Source of the DNA: Notospermus geniculatus
Taxonomy: Eukaryota; Nemertea; Pilidiophora; Heteronemertea; Lineidae
Length of the DNA stretch: 64,000 nucleotides
NCBI GenBank assembly: GCA_002633025.1
Contig: NMRB01000182.1
Location: forward strand, 178,272-242,271
Direction of reading: 5' to 3'
A model generated the notes under the pieces. That model was not told the DNA's origin, searched no databases, and worked only from the letters and a program-made list of their open reading frames with translations. Below are positions 51,739-62,600 of the stretch, one piece after another (positions within the stretch are counted from its first letter, which is position 1; the number at the start of each line of letters is the position of its first letter). Position numbers and translations under genes: made by a program.

Positions 51739-52560
51739 GCCTGAGGAAGCCGAGTTCTGCCACATTAAAGTCTACTAGAACCATATCAAGCAATGTCAAG
51801 CAATGTCCTGCCCTCTAAACTGCAACAATGGTTTCGAAGGCTAAATCTGTAAACACTTGTCCAGAATATTCCTACTCAATTCACCTTTGGTCACAGTTTC
51901 TGCTGTCGTGGGGAATTCAACATTGAAAATGTAAAACAAGATTCTTCATTATGTTTCATCCCAATATGTACATCATTAATGTTGGCAGTAAGAGTACTGG
52001 CAAGACTAATGCCTTCCCTGTTGGAACCAGAGAACCCATGCACTATATAGAAGGTAAGGAGGGCAAGGCACTGACTTTACTTGACTTCACAAAATCGGGC
52101 TTCAATCATGAACATAAATCATGATGGTTTGGCACTCATTGCACAGGATGAAGCCTGAGGATATCTTGACAAAATGGTTGGTGACACAAGTGCCGACTTT
52201 TTGGCTCTCAGGAAATGATGAATTCCTTTTTCATTTGGGACGCCACATGCATGAATTCTCGACAAAAAGTGGAATTGCAATGGGGACCCTAGCTCACTGC
52301 CTCAACAGGTGTCACTAGTGGTTAAAACTATTGAAATGAAACTGACATCCCGGTCCTGATCAATTTCCCACACAAAATGCGTCCATAGGACCGGATTTCG
52401 GTGTGCTGCCCTCTAGCGTAGCTAGGATCCCCATTGACGGCAAGTTAGCAATTGCAGGTTCTGGGCAACCACAGGTAAAATCTGTTGTCTACATGTAGTG
52501 GCAAAAATCATGAAAATCAATGATGGCCTTCTAGATAGATTGCTGAAAAGTGCCTGACGA
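51739..52560 (+). pseudogene. DUF3987-like array unit 4
   Basis: The last unit, more decayed, with several frameshifts. It is interrupted at 52282-52432 by a small MITE. It ends near the GTGCCTGACGAAGACCCCAG tract. Confidence 0.5.
52282..52432. mobile_element. 151-bp MITE in array unit 4
   Basis: GGGGACCCTAGCT and AGCTAGGATCCCC are inverted. The array consensus reads through the site (GGAATTG, then ATTGACGGCAAG), proving an insertion. Confidence 0.65.
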
Positions 52561-53544
52561 AGACCCCAGTTCGGGACTAAAATTTGCAAAATTCGGAGAC
52601 GACGTAATTTTTACTATCAACCTTTGAAAGTTGCGCAGCGAGAACATCCAGTTGCCAGCGCGTGTGCAAAGCACATGTAAATATCAATCAAGCCATTATT
52701 TTCAAAGGGTACAAAGGCTACTTACACTACCGAACCAGAACAAGAGTCAGTTAGATCAAAAGGAAAAGGGCAGTCCACCTGTCACAGAGGCAACACGGTC
52801 ACATGTTGATTCTAATGAAGGCAATGAAACTACCACTGACCATCCTACTACTCATGAACAAACACTCAGACCAGAAGTACAGCCTATTTGTTGACCAATG
52901 GTTTCAGTGCCAGTGGCTGAACTAAAAAAGTGCACTTATCGGCCAGCAGCACACTGGCTTCAATTAAAAGGCTGCAAAATTCTTCTGCTTGATGTGGTCT
53001 AAATCTGTCCAAGATCAGCAAAAATTCAGACGACAAAAATGGACCTCGAAAGATGACAACAGTGCGTACACAATATAGGCCTATGTATGTCCTAATCATG
53101 ACGGATAATGTGATACCCACACACGGATACATCCTAGGTAGGCCAATTTGAGGAGATTCTGCAATTAAAAAATTTGAAGCGAGGAATCGACCGCCATCTT
53201 GAAAATGCAACCATCTTGAAAATGAAACCATCCCATGATGCCTTGCGCGAGCGGTCAGTGCGAGGTGGGAGCGCTACCTATCGTGACAATGATTTGCGCA
53301 CTGGACAGGAAGATCGACCGTTTGAGCAGAAACATCGAGAGGGCTACAAAGGATGGCCCACGTGCGGTGCACTACAACTGGGAGATGCAGAGGATCACTC
53401 CTGGAAGGAGTGAGAGAAATGTACTCCTATTATGCCTGGGTGGCATAAAATGACATCCGCCATTTGCGAATGAACTACGGCCATGAAGAATCATCGGACG
53501 ACGAAGATATGTAGATAACAGTTTGCTGAGCAATTTATAAGGCA
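52561..53544. other. No recognisable gene
   Basis: Open frame 52631-52894 (87 codons, Thr/Glu-rich tail) could be the decayed front of the Gypsy remnant that follows, but no motif supports this. Confidence 0.35.
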
Positions 53545-54489
53545 GTGAAACTACCGCTGGTGCAACAGGAAATTTGTGATGAGGAATGTCCGGAATTTTT
53601 CTTGAAACCTGAGCCACTAATAACATATCCCAAACCAAGCAGAATTAAGGTAATAAAGCGTAAGATCCTCGGTGACTTTTATCTAGCGTTTGAAGCACAA
53701 CATTTCAGACTTGCTCAACAAGCATCGCCACAACTCAAGCCAATCTTTGACTATCCAGAACATGACATCCTCCCTAATGACAGAAAAGCAGCACGAGTGA
53801 TTATGATTAAGTCTGAACAGTATGTTTTATGCAACCATATCGTGTTCAGATTCTTCTTTCTCCCAAAGTCAGACAAATTCTGTTTGCAGTTGGACATTCC
53901 AGATCAGTATGTCGATCCATTGATTAGTCAGTATCATGACAGCTTAGTTAGTAACCACCAGGGTGAACTTGTGCGAAAGTTGTTCTTTTTCCATAACATG
54001 TTCCACCGGATATCTCGTATGTGGAGTTCTGTAGTAGATATCAAGAGTTCAAAGAGCTCAAACTGGACAAGTTCAGACCATACCATGAACGATTTCCTAT
54101 GACTTGCAGTCCATTCCATACGATCTCTGTTGACTTCAAGCAGTTGGGTAAGTCCAAAGCAGGGTATCAATGGTTACTGGTAGTTACTTGTCGCATATAG
54201 AAGCACTGCTTCAACGTGTTTTCATGAGTTATGGTATTCCTGGAGTGTTAGTTACTATGCACAGCCATCGAAAGTGATGGAAATTGTGTGCTCTGCATTG
54301 GGTATCAGTCAAAGAGTAATTTCAGTGTACAACCATGGGTCACTCCAGGTAGAACGACAAATTCGATCAATTGTCGACCTCATCAAGAATGGAAAGGTTC
54401 GAGCAGACCTCCCAACGAAAATGAAAAGCCGAATCCTGGAGAAATTAGCGGATGTCATTTACATATATAAAGCATCCAAAAGGAAATGA
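53545..54489 (+). pseudogene. Gypsy-type integrase remnant
   Basis: The frame 53545-54102 ends in LDIPDQYVDPLISQYHDSLVSNHQG, with the H-x-x-x-x-x-x-H pair of the integrase finger. FHTISVDFKQLGKSKAGYQW (other frame, about 54110-54175) holds the first catalytic Asp block. ALGISQRVISVYNHGSLQVE (54274-54489) matches the region with the final Glu, where N-H-G-x-x-E replaces the usual pattern. The middle of the core, with the second Asp, is lost near 54200-54260. No LTRs were found around it. Confidence 0.65.
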
Positions 54490-54583
54490 AGTAGTGGAAG
54501 TTGCGAGCGCCCTTGTCGCCTAACACCCTGGATTGAAGGACAAAGGGTGTGCCACTGGTTATTCGGGGTGGAAAGTGTCAATA

Positions 54584-54711
54584 GGGAGTTTTCGCAAAGC
54601 CCCCGAAACGCCAACGCGAACGTCTATCCTTTTGTTCGGTGCTCCCTTCTTGGCATCGAACTATGGGTTTGGCGTTCGCGTTGGCGTTTCGGGGGCTTTG
54701 CGAAAACTCCC
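54584..54711. mobile_element. TA-flanked hairpin MITE (GAGTTTTCGCAAAG family), copy 2
   Basis: GGGAGTTTTCGCAAAGCCCC at the left and its complement at the right, with TA at 54582-54583 and 54712-54713. It matches copy 1 almost throughout. Confidence 0.88.
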
Positions 54712-54713
54712 TA

Positions 54714-56320
54714 ATAGCGTTAAAAATGGGGAATTACCGGCATAAACTGCGCGGTCTCGCGGGTCAAAGAAGTTCAAGTTAATTCGAAGAGGGTTGCGGG
54801 TGTTGCCAACACTGCTGAGCCTGCCAAAGACATTAAAAAAACTGAAAAAGGGGGAGGTGATTTGGCTACCGAATTTCCCAGTCGGAGAGGACCATGCCCA
54901 AGAATGATAAAGAGCGTCAAAGATATAGTCGAATAATGGCGTCATGGTTCGACGGTTCAGGCATCTGTGCCGACAAAATGTCTTTCCGTCCGGGGACCAT
55001 TAANGCAGATAGTGTGGCACAACACATTACGTCCGAATACGGGAGGCACATACACCCCTGCGATTGCTGTTGCCACTGCGAAGATGACGGAATCAGCAGC
55101 GATTGTTGAGTAGAAGCCCTAAAGACAAAGATACGAACGGTCCTTATAAGGACCACCAAATCTTTACAAAGAGACCAACCAGCCATGTTTCGCTTGCTGA
55201 ATATGAAAAATTTCTAAGAATGAAAAAAAAGGTTTGATACCGCAAAGAAAAAGGGCATGTATTTTGTAAACAAATTCATTTTGTAATTGTTAAAATGATA
55301 GGCCGTAATGACAGTCATGACAGTGTCTGTGTGTCTAACACCATCATGTTTGTTATGATCGAACACAACCCCGACATATATGTATATGGCACCCTCAGAA
55401 AAGGTGCCCGCGTGTGGTTTTGTCAGATAGGTCATACATCTGACGTGAAAAAAAAACACATACTGTAGGAAGAGGATTCTGTAATGAAGTGTGAGGAGAA
55501 ATGTTTTCACATCTTTCAATTTACGAAGTTAAATTATTTATTTCTTTAATAGAGTACCTTTGGAATATTAGGAATGAGCAATTAATGTCAACACATCCTG
55601 AGTTAGGTTATAGCATGTATGTGTAGATGTGTGAAACACTAGACGAATCATCTCTGGTATAAACAATTACAGGCATGGGTATAGTCACATCATACTCAAT
55701 AGGCAATATCATTTTAATCAGTCTTTGGTTTGACAGGGGACTATTTTCAGATCCTCATCATAGGCAAATTTTCTCCTAAAGTGGTTGGTTCATAATTAAC
55801 TACTTTGTTGCCCGTCCGGTAACAGGACTGACAGGTTTTCTGGACATTCTATCAACCCCCCCCCCCAAAGTTTTCAAATGATCAATGTGCACTGCTGGGT
55901 AATAAAATAACATTAACGTAACTACATATTTGCAAACATACCATTTTGGAAATAATCAACAAGTTTGAAATCACTATAGTTTGTCAGAGTGAAAATTGTC
56001 AACTACTGTGGAATGACCCAGTTAACGACAACACAAAACACTGGCGTTATTATTTCTGACGTACCGGTACAATGTAAAAAATAGGCCTAACGTTAACGTT
56101 GTAGCGTTAGCGAGACGATCTCTTAACTCCCTATTGAAAAAACATCATTGTACGGCCCTGAAGAAAATATACCATAAAACGTGAAGGAAGAAAATCCTCG
56201 GAATATAGGCCTAGGCCACTATTTCATGTGCAAAAACCTACTGGCAATCAACTAGAAACATCTCGGACTGTATTTAAAAAGGGTGTTTAAGACTTAGACG
56301 CGTGTAACTTCGTCAAATGC
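54714..56320. other. No recognisable gene
   Basis: Short open frames only. One N at 55005. A C run lies at about 55857-55866. I see nothing else. Confidence 0.4.
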
Positions 56321-57095
56321 ATGGTGGAAGTGTGTACATTTAGTAAAGTTACGTCTAAAGCTAGGAATCCACCATTTGTTTTCAAGCTGATTTTGTGTTG
56401 CGACTTGCTTTGCAACTGGACACTCGATCGCCGTATTGGACTCGCTAGACGTGATTTCCGCCAATGGCGAAGATGCGGTCAATTTCAGTCGGGGACCGGT
56501 ATCAGTTCCTTGCGATCGTATTCAATCGCAGGAAGCAGGCCGGTTGCAAAACAAGTCGCAACGCAGAAAATCAGCAGTGGATTCCTAGTCTTAATCGCGC
56601 GATGACCCTTTTTGAATACGGCCCTGTATTTTTGGCCAATTATGTCTACTTACCGTTTGTTGACCCGAGAGAGGAAAACGGAGCGACGAGAAGAAATATC
56701 ATTGAAATTATTCCACAACGCACAGTCATCCTGAATCGCATTAAAATAAAACCCTGCATAGAATTTTTGCGCACAAAAGCTGCAACCAGGCGGGTCTCAG
56801 ACGTCAAAATGTGGCTGTTGCTGGCGAAACATTCCCATCAGGCGGTTGACGATCAATTGCCAATTATACTTAGTTCAAATGTGCCATTTGCATGGACTCT
56901 GCTCTATCGCCAATAGCTGGTGTGTTTCTATCCTATTATATTGATTCTCTCCCTTTTGGGTGTGACTTGTTGCCAATCGACAATGATTTTCACAAACCTA
57001 TTAGAATTTCTCTTCGGCCATATGTGCACACTTTGTTGTTAGCGTACGGACAACGACTGACAGCGCCGACTGATTGGCCGGCTCATGCCGTGTGA
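56321..57095 (+). other. Unrecognised open frames with internal inverted repeat
   Basis: Frames 56464-56916 (150 codons) and 56892-57095 (67 codons) have no motif I can name. The tract GGAATCCACC...GTTGCGACTTGCTTTGCAAC at about 56365-56420 returns in imperfect inverse at about 56540-56587, suggesting a foldback repeat here rather than a gene. Confidence 0.25.
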
Positions 57096-57544
57096 ATTAT
57101 TTAAACCTACAATGCAAAATAAAAAGATTATGAAAAATTTATGTCAGCCTCGTCACGAAGACAAACGAAACTGATGAAAACTAGATATATTGGTTTCGTT
57201 TTACCTCGGTAAATATGACTATCTATCTTCTATATTATAATTGACGGTGGCACTTACGTTCGACCGCTAATTCATCTGTGGTTTCTGATCGAAATGGCAC
57301 CATTTTCACAGGGAATGTTGAGAACGATGTGGGGGTGGTCTTTAAGTGGGTGCTATTATATTTTTTACCCCTTAGCGAATAAAATGCATGAAGAAACTTC
57401 CAATGATTTACAATGCCCACTACGCCTGTTTCCGCTGGCCACCGTTTAGATGGCGCTGCGTATGGGAACCAGGCTGCAACAAGAAAAGGACATCGGAGCG
57501 ATGTCAGTGGTTTCCGATGAGAAGCTTACTACTCTAGAGCTAGT
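57096..57544. other. No recognisable feature
   Basis: No gene or repeat end was recognised. Confidence 0.4.
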
Positions 57545-58243
57545 TAACTGTGACCTTGACCTCTGACCTTGAGAGGTATTGCGTAACTGGAACAGGGATC
57601 CTTGATTAAACCTATAGGGGATGGTTAATGCAGGCTTCTAATTAGTTTTCCCCTTGCATTTTTGAACTGTTTGACCTTGACCTCTGACCTTAAAGGTCAT
57701 TGCATAATCTGAAAGGTCATCCTTGATAACCTAGGTGTTTGTGAAGGTTTTAGGCTTCCACCATCACCAGGTTCTGAAGTATCTCATGTTATCTGTGACG
57801 GTCGACTGTGACCTTGACCTCTGACCTTGAGAAGTATTGCGTAACTGGAACAGGCATCCTTGATTTAACTTATAGGAAGGAGATAGTTAATTCAGGCTTC
57901 TAATAAGTTTTCTCATGAAATTCTGAGTAGATTTGCACTTTAGAACTGTTTGACCTTGACCTTGACCTCTGACCTACAAGGTCATTGTGTAATCTGTAAG
58001 CTCATCGTTCATAACCTAGGTGTAGGTGAAGATTTGGGGCTTCCACCATCACCAGGTTCTGACTTATCTTATCTGTGATGGTTGACTGTGACCTTGACAT
58101 CTGACCTTGAGAAGTACTGTATTGTGTAACTGGAACAGAATCCTTGATTAAACCTATAGGGGATGGTTAATCCACGCTTCTGATTTGTTCTGTGCTGAAA
58201 TTCCGATCAAGCAGATTTGCACTTTAGAACTGTTTGACCTTGA
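57545..58243. repeat. Tandem repeat of about 270 bp rich in TGACCT
   Basis: Two full units and a partial third begin at about 57548, 57807 and 58084. Each has TGACCTTGACCTCTGACCT near its start and again in mid-unit, then CCTTGATTAAACC and CCACCATCACCAGGTTCTGA. It ends where the BEL LTR begins. Confidence 0.85.
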
Positions 58244-58245
58244 CC

Positions 58246-58480
58246 TGTCGGAATTGTAGAATGCAGCTGATTCATTAATTGTATAATTGACAAGTTAGTG
58301 AACCCTTGCTCCGCCCTCACCTGGTCAGCAGCCAATCATCTCCCTCTAACCTACCTGTAACCTTTGCTCTATAATTAGTTAGTATGAATAAACCAGTATA
58401 GTATCTGATCTAGTATCATCAACAACGTGTTCCTCTTCCTCCTTCATGCCTTTATCTCAAGAAAAGAACCTATAACCACA
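58246..58480 (+). repeat. BEL element 5' LTR
   Basis: 235 bases from TGTCGGAATTG to TATAACCACA, with the TG...CA ends typical of LTRs. AATAAA is at 58387-58392 with a TATAATTAG-like sequence just upstream. Confidence 0.88.
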
Positions 58481-58484
58481 TTTT

Positions 58485-58502
58485 TGGTGCCGTGACCAGA
58501 GG
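58485..58502 (+). other. BEL primer binding site
   Basis: TGGTGCCGTGACCAGAGG lies four T after the LTR. Its first eight bases match those of the other BEL element, and the rest differs. Confidence 0.7.
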
Positions 58503-58514
58503 ATTTTAGCCAAG

Positions 58515-59609
58515 ATGCCAGAAAACGAAGAGGAACAAGCCGCCATTAAACGCCTTATTTACCAACGTGGTGCGCATCGTGCACAATTCACGAAACTTTT
58601 CAACAAAGCTAAGGACTATACTGCATTGGATGGAGCCACGCCTGAGGATTACGATAGACTGAGTGAAATCATTGTTTTAATGAAGGAAAAGTTGAAGACG
58701 ATCCAATCGCTAGATTCAAGCTTAGAGGAAAAGGCCGCCCTGGAAGATCTGGAACAAACGATAACAGACGCGGATGATTATCACACGAAGTCCAGGGAGG
58801 ATCTTATTGTTATAGAGAAGTTCTATGAAAGACGGAGCAAGCCAGCCGAGACCAAGATCGATCCTCCTGCCACACCAACCACTGCGTCATCAGGTATGTC
58901 TGCATCGTTCGCCACCACACCCACCACGCCCATGATTACACCAGTAACGTCAGTTTCGCCAGGGTTGCCCACTGATACTACTACCCATGCCGCAATGTCA
59001 AGCCCTGTGATGTCACCAGCCTCTACCCCTGCCACCACCGTGCCAACGCCAGTTACCACGCCTAATACGTCGCCATCCACGCCCACGCCACCATCAACTA
59101 CGTCACGAACTACGAAGGTGAATTACAAGTTGCCAAAGCTCGAAATCTCTCGTTTCGATGGTAACGTTCTAGACTGGCCCACGTTAAACGACGATTTCAA
59201 GTCCGCAGTGGACAATAACCCAGGCCTTTCCAAGATCGAACGCTTCCAGTATCTCAGGTCACAGTTGGATGGAGACGCCTACGCTGCTATCAAAGGATTA
59301 CCACTCACAGAAGAAAATTACGATCATGCTCGAGAACTGCTGCAGGAAAGATATGGACAGCCACACAAAATTGTCAACACATTCATGAAAGCTCTATGGG
59401 AGCTGCCCCACCGATCGGGTGAGGTGTCAAGTCTGCGATCATTTAGTGATAAGATCGAGACTTACGTCAGAGGACTGAAATCGTTGAATCAAGATGAGAG
59501 CAGTTACGGGCAATTGCTCGTGCCCATGATTCTAGACAGGTTGCCAACGGGCATACGCCAGCAGCTAGCAAGGACACACGGAACGACGGAGTGGACCTGC
59601 CCCGAATAA
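58515..59609 (+). CDS. gag: BEL Gag protein
   Basis: 364 residues. A charged helical N-terminus (1-115) is followed by a Thr/Pro/Ser-rich linker (about 118-200) and the DUF1759-type domain (about 205-345: LPKLEISRFDGNVLDWPTLN, FQYLRSQLDGDAYAAI, HARELLQERYGQP). The start Met lies 12 bases after the primer site. The frame ends at a TAA (59607-59609), but the same frame continues open into the next ORF, so Gag and Pol are separated only by this stop and 14 further codons before the next Met. Confidence 0.88.
   Translation: MPENEEEQAAIKRLIYQRGAHRAQFTKLFNKAKDYTALDGATPEDYDRLSEIIVLMKEKLKTIQSLDSSLEEKAALEDLEQTITDADDYHTKSREDLIVIEKFYERRSKPAETKIDPPATPTTASSGMSASFATTPTTPMITPVTSVSPGLPTDTTTHAAMSSPVMSPASTPATTVPTPVTTPNTSPSTPTPPSTTSRTTKVNYKLPKLEISRFDGNVLDWPTLNDDFKSAVDNNPGLSKIERFQYLRSQLDGDAYAAIKGLPLTEENYDHARELLQERYGQPHKIVNTFMKALWELPHRSGEVSSLRSFSDKIETYVRGLKSLNQDESSYGQLLVPMILDRLPTGIRQQLARTHGTTEWTCPE
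59607..59609 (+). other. In-frame stop between gag and pol
   Basis: A TAA followed by CGT, with the same frame coding-like on both sides (RDALRKEIEIQSEG follows). It may be a nonsense mutation in one continuous polyprotein or a site of stop readthrough. The codons on both sides look conserved for the BEL gag C-terminus, which favours a simple mutation. Confidence 0.6.
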
Positions 59610-59651
59610 CGTGACGCACTACGGAAGGAGATAGAAATTCAGTCAGAAGGA

Positions 59652-62600
59652 ATGAACGAGGATCTAACCATGCCGGATACGGAATCTCGTCCGAGTGCCA
59701 CAGCTTTTCACACACGTACGCACACCCATCAAAAATTCAAGAAACCAACGCAAACGCCCGCCAAAGCCACTTGTGTTTTCTGCAAGAAAAGTCATAGTCC
59801 GCAGGATTGCGAAATAGTCAAGGACATGAACAAGCGATACGAAATCATCAAACGCGAATCATTGTGCTTTAATTGTTTCGGGCCTCATCGCGTTGGCTCA
59901 TGCCGTTCTAGATTCACATGCAGGAAGTGCCGTAGAAAACACCACACCGCATTATGCCGCGCTTTGTCTGAAAATTCGATGGAGAATTCTGCCAGTCATG
60001 CGGAAGGTGGATCAAAACCGAAAACCGAACCTGTTACATCACCAGTTGAACATGCTAATCTCGCCAGCGCAAATGGAAGTAACACACCCATTCATGAACC
60101 AGGTCCAGTTCTTCTAAAAACAGCTGTTGCTGACATAACCGACAAGAGAGGATGTAAACCACAACGTGTCACTGTTCTCTTTGATGAGGGAGCAACTCGA
60201 TCTTTCATTACCAAGAACGTAGCCGATAAACTCCAGCTCAAGCCCACCCGCACGGAAATCATTGACCTAGCAGTGTTTGGAGAGACCAAGAACAATCCAC
60301 GCCCCTTTGATATAGTTACCATTGACGTGCTCGGAACATCTGGCCAGAAAATTGATGTGAATGCCATCGTGGTTCCAAAGATTTCAACACCCGTGAGAAA
60401 CCTCATCTCTAGGGACTTATCTTCTCTGCCACATCTGAGGAACCTGCAACTCGCTCACCCACCCTCTAATGCAAATCACTTCCAGATTTCGCTGCTCATT
60501 GGTGCTGACCATTACTGGGACTTTGTTGGAGATAACGTTATCAGGGGTCCAGGCCCCACCGCTGTTTCTTCGAAGCTGGGCTACCTTTTGTCTGGGCCAA
60601 CATGTGCGAATGATTACCAACCCAGAGTATCTGCTTTCTGTGTGATGTTGCGACCCCCATCAGAGGACCCCCTCACCCGCTTCTGGAGCCTCGAATCCAT
60701 TGGTATCGCAGACGATACCCAGACATCCAAGGAGTCATCCGATCTTGAGAACTTCCGCAGTTACATCGAAAAAGGTGATAAGGGATACGTTGCTAAGCTG
60801 CCCTGGAAGACTGATCATCCCCCACTGCCAACTAACTATGAAGTAACCGTTCAACGAACCCGCAACTTGGTGAGAAAGTTACCTGAAGAGACCAGACAGG
60901 TCTACCACAGAATCATCACTGAACAGGAAGCTCGAGGATTTATTGAAAAGGCACCCCACGAAGTTGTAACTCGAGGCCACTACTTGCCACATAGACCTGT
61001 AAAGAAAGACTCGATAACCACAGCCATTCGTATTGTCTACGATTGCAGCGCAAAGCCATCACAACAGGAACCAAGCCTGAATGACTGCCTGGAGAATGGC
61101 CCGCCCCTACTAAATGAACTTCTAGGAATACTAATCAGATTTCGTCTGCACAACGTAGCCTTCGCCAGCGATATCGAGAAAGCTTTTCTCAACATTGAAC
61201 TCCACCACTCAGATCGCGACTTCACGAAGTTTTTGTGGCTCTCTGATCCCCAGGACCCTGAAAGTGACTTCATTGTGTACCGCTTCAGCTCAGTGCTGTT
61301 TGGCTCAGTTTCCAGCCCCGCACTCCTTAACGCCGTGATTCGAACCCACCTGGAGGACAACACAGGTGATGTTGCTCAAGACCTCAAAGATAACATTTAT
61401 GTGGACAATGTTGGTTCAGGAGCGCTATCGTCAGAAGATGCTGTTTCTTATTACAACAAAGCAAATGAGTTGATGGACGCCGCAGGATTTAAACTTCGCT
61501 CATGGGCATCGAATGATGCAACGTTACGTCAGAAAGCTGAAACAGATGGAGTAGCTGACCCAGCCGAAACCGTCGGTCTTCTTGGACTGAAATGGAATAC
61601 CACGACGGATGCAATCGGATTCAAGAAGTTAGATTTGGAAACGAAAGATAGTAGTCACGTGATCACAAAGCGCGAGGTTGTCAAGCGTGCTGCATCCGTT
61701 TATGACCCACTTGGACTTCTAGCACCAGTAATGATTCGCGCCAAAATCTTCATTCAAGAATTGTGGAAAAGTAAACTGTATTGGGATGATCCATTACCGG
61801 AGAAGTTAGCGACCACATGGAGCGAGACTGACACAGAACTTTCGAAAGCCACCGAAATTACCTTTCCGAGGCAATACATGCCGAATGCAGACCCACACGA
61901 TGATACCTATGAGTTGCACTGTTTCGCCGACGCCAGTTTGAAGGGCTATGGAGCCGCCGTCTATATCAAGGGGAACTCTGGAATCGCATTGGTCATGACC
62001 AAATCACGTGTTGCACCTGTCAAGGAATTAACCTTACCACGACTTGAGCTCATGGCCGCCACTCTTGGTGCCCGATTGTCGAAATTTGTCAAGGATCAAC
62101 TACATGTCAAAGTGCAGAAAGCCGTGCTCTGGTCAGCATGGTCAGATAGCCAGATTGTGTTGAGCTGGATATCTAGTAAGAAACATCTTCCAGTCTTCGT
62201 CAGAAACCGCGTTGCTGAAATCAGGACATTTCCATTCGAAGAGTACAAATATTGCCCAACTGATCACAATCCCGCCGACCTGCTCACACGTGGCATCAGC
62301 AGTGACAAGTTACAACGTTCCCTATTGTGGTGGACAGGACCTGAATGGCTGGCCCAGGGTGACTGGGACGTTGACGTACTAAGCACACCTGTTCTACTGC
62401 AACACACTGATGATGAGACCCAGGACACGCCAGATGAAGCCATACCGCAGAAAACGGAACAACCATCGCAGGATCAAGTGAATGAAGTCCACATTGATAG
62501 AGACATTGATACCAATCGCTTCAGCAGTTTACCTAAGCTGTTGAGAGTAACTGCGCATGTACTCAAATTCATTGCCATCATGAGGAAACAACGACAACGC

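Noticed and set aside
49401-52560. CRISPR or satellite array
   Set aside because: Units are about 650 bases, protein-coding in origin and without spacers. This is a duplicated gene fragment array.
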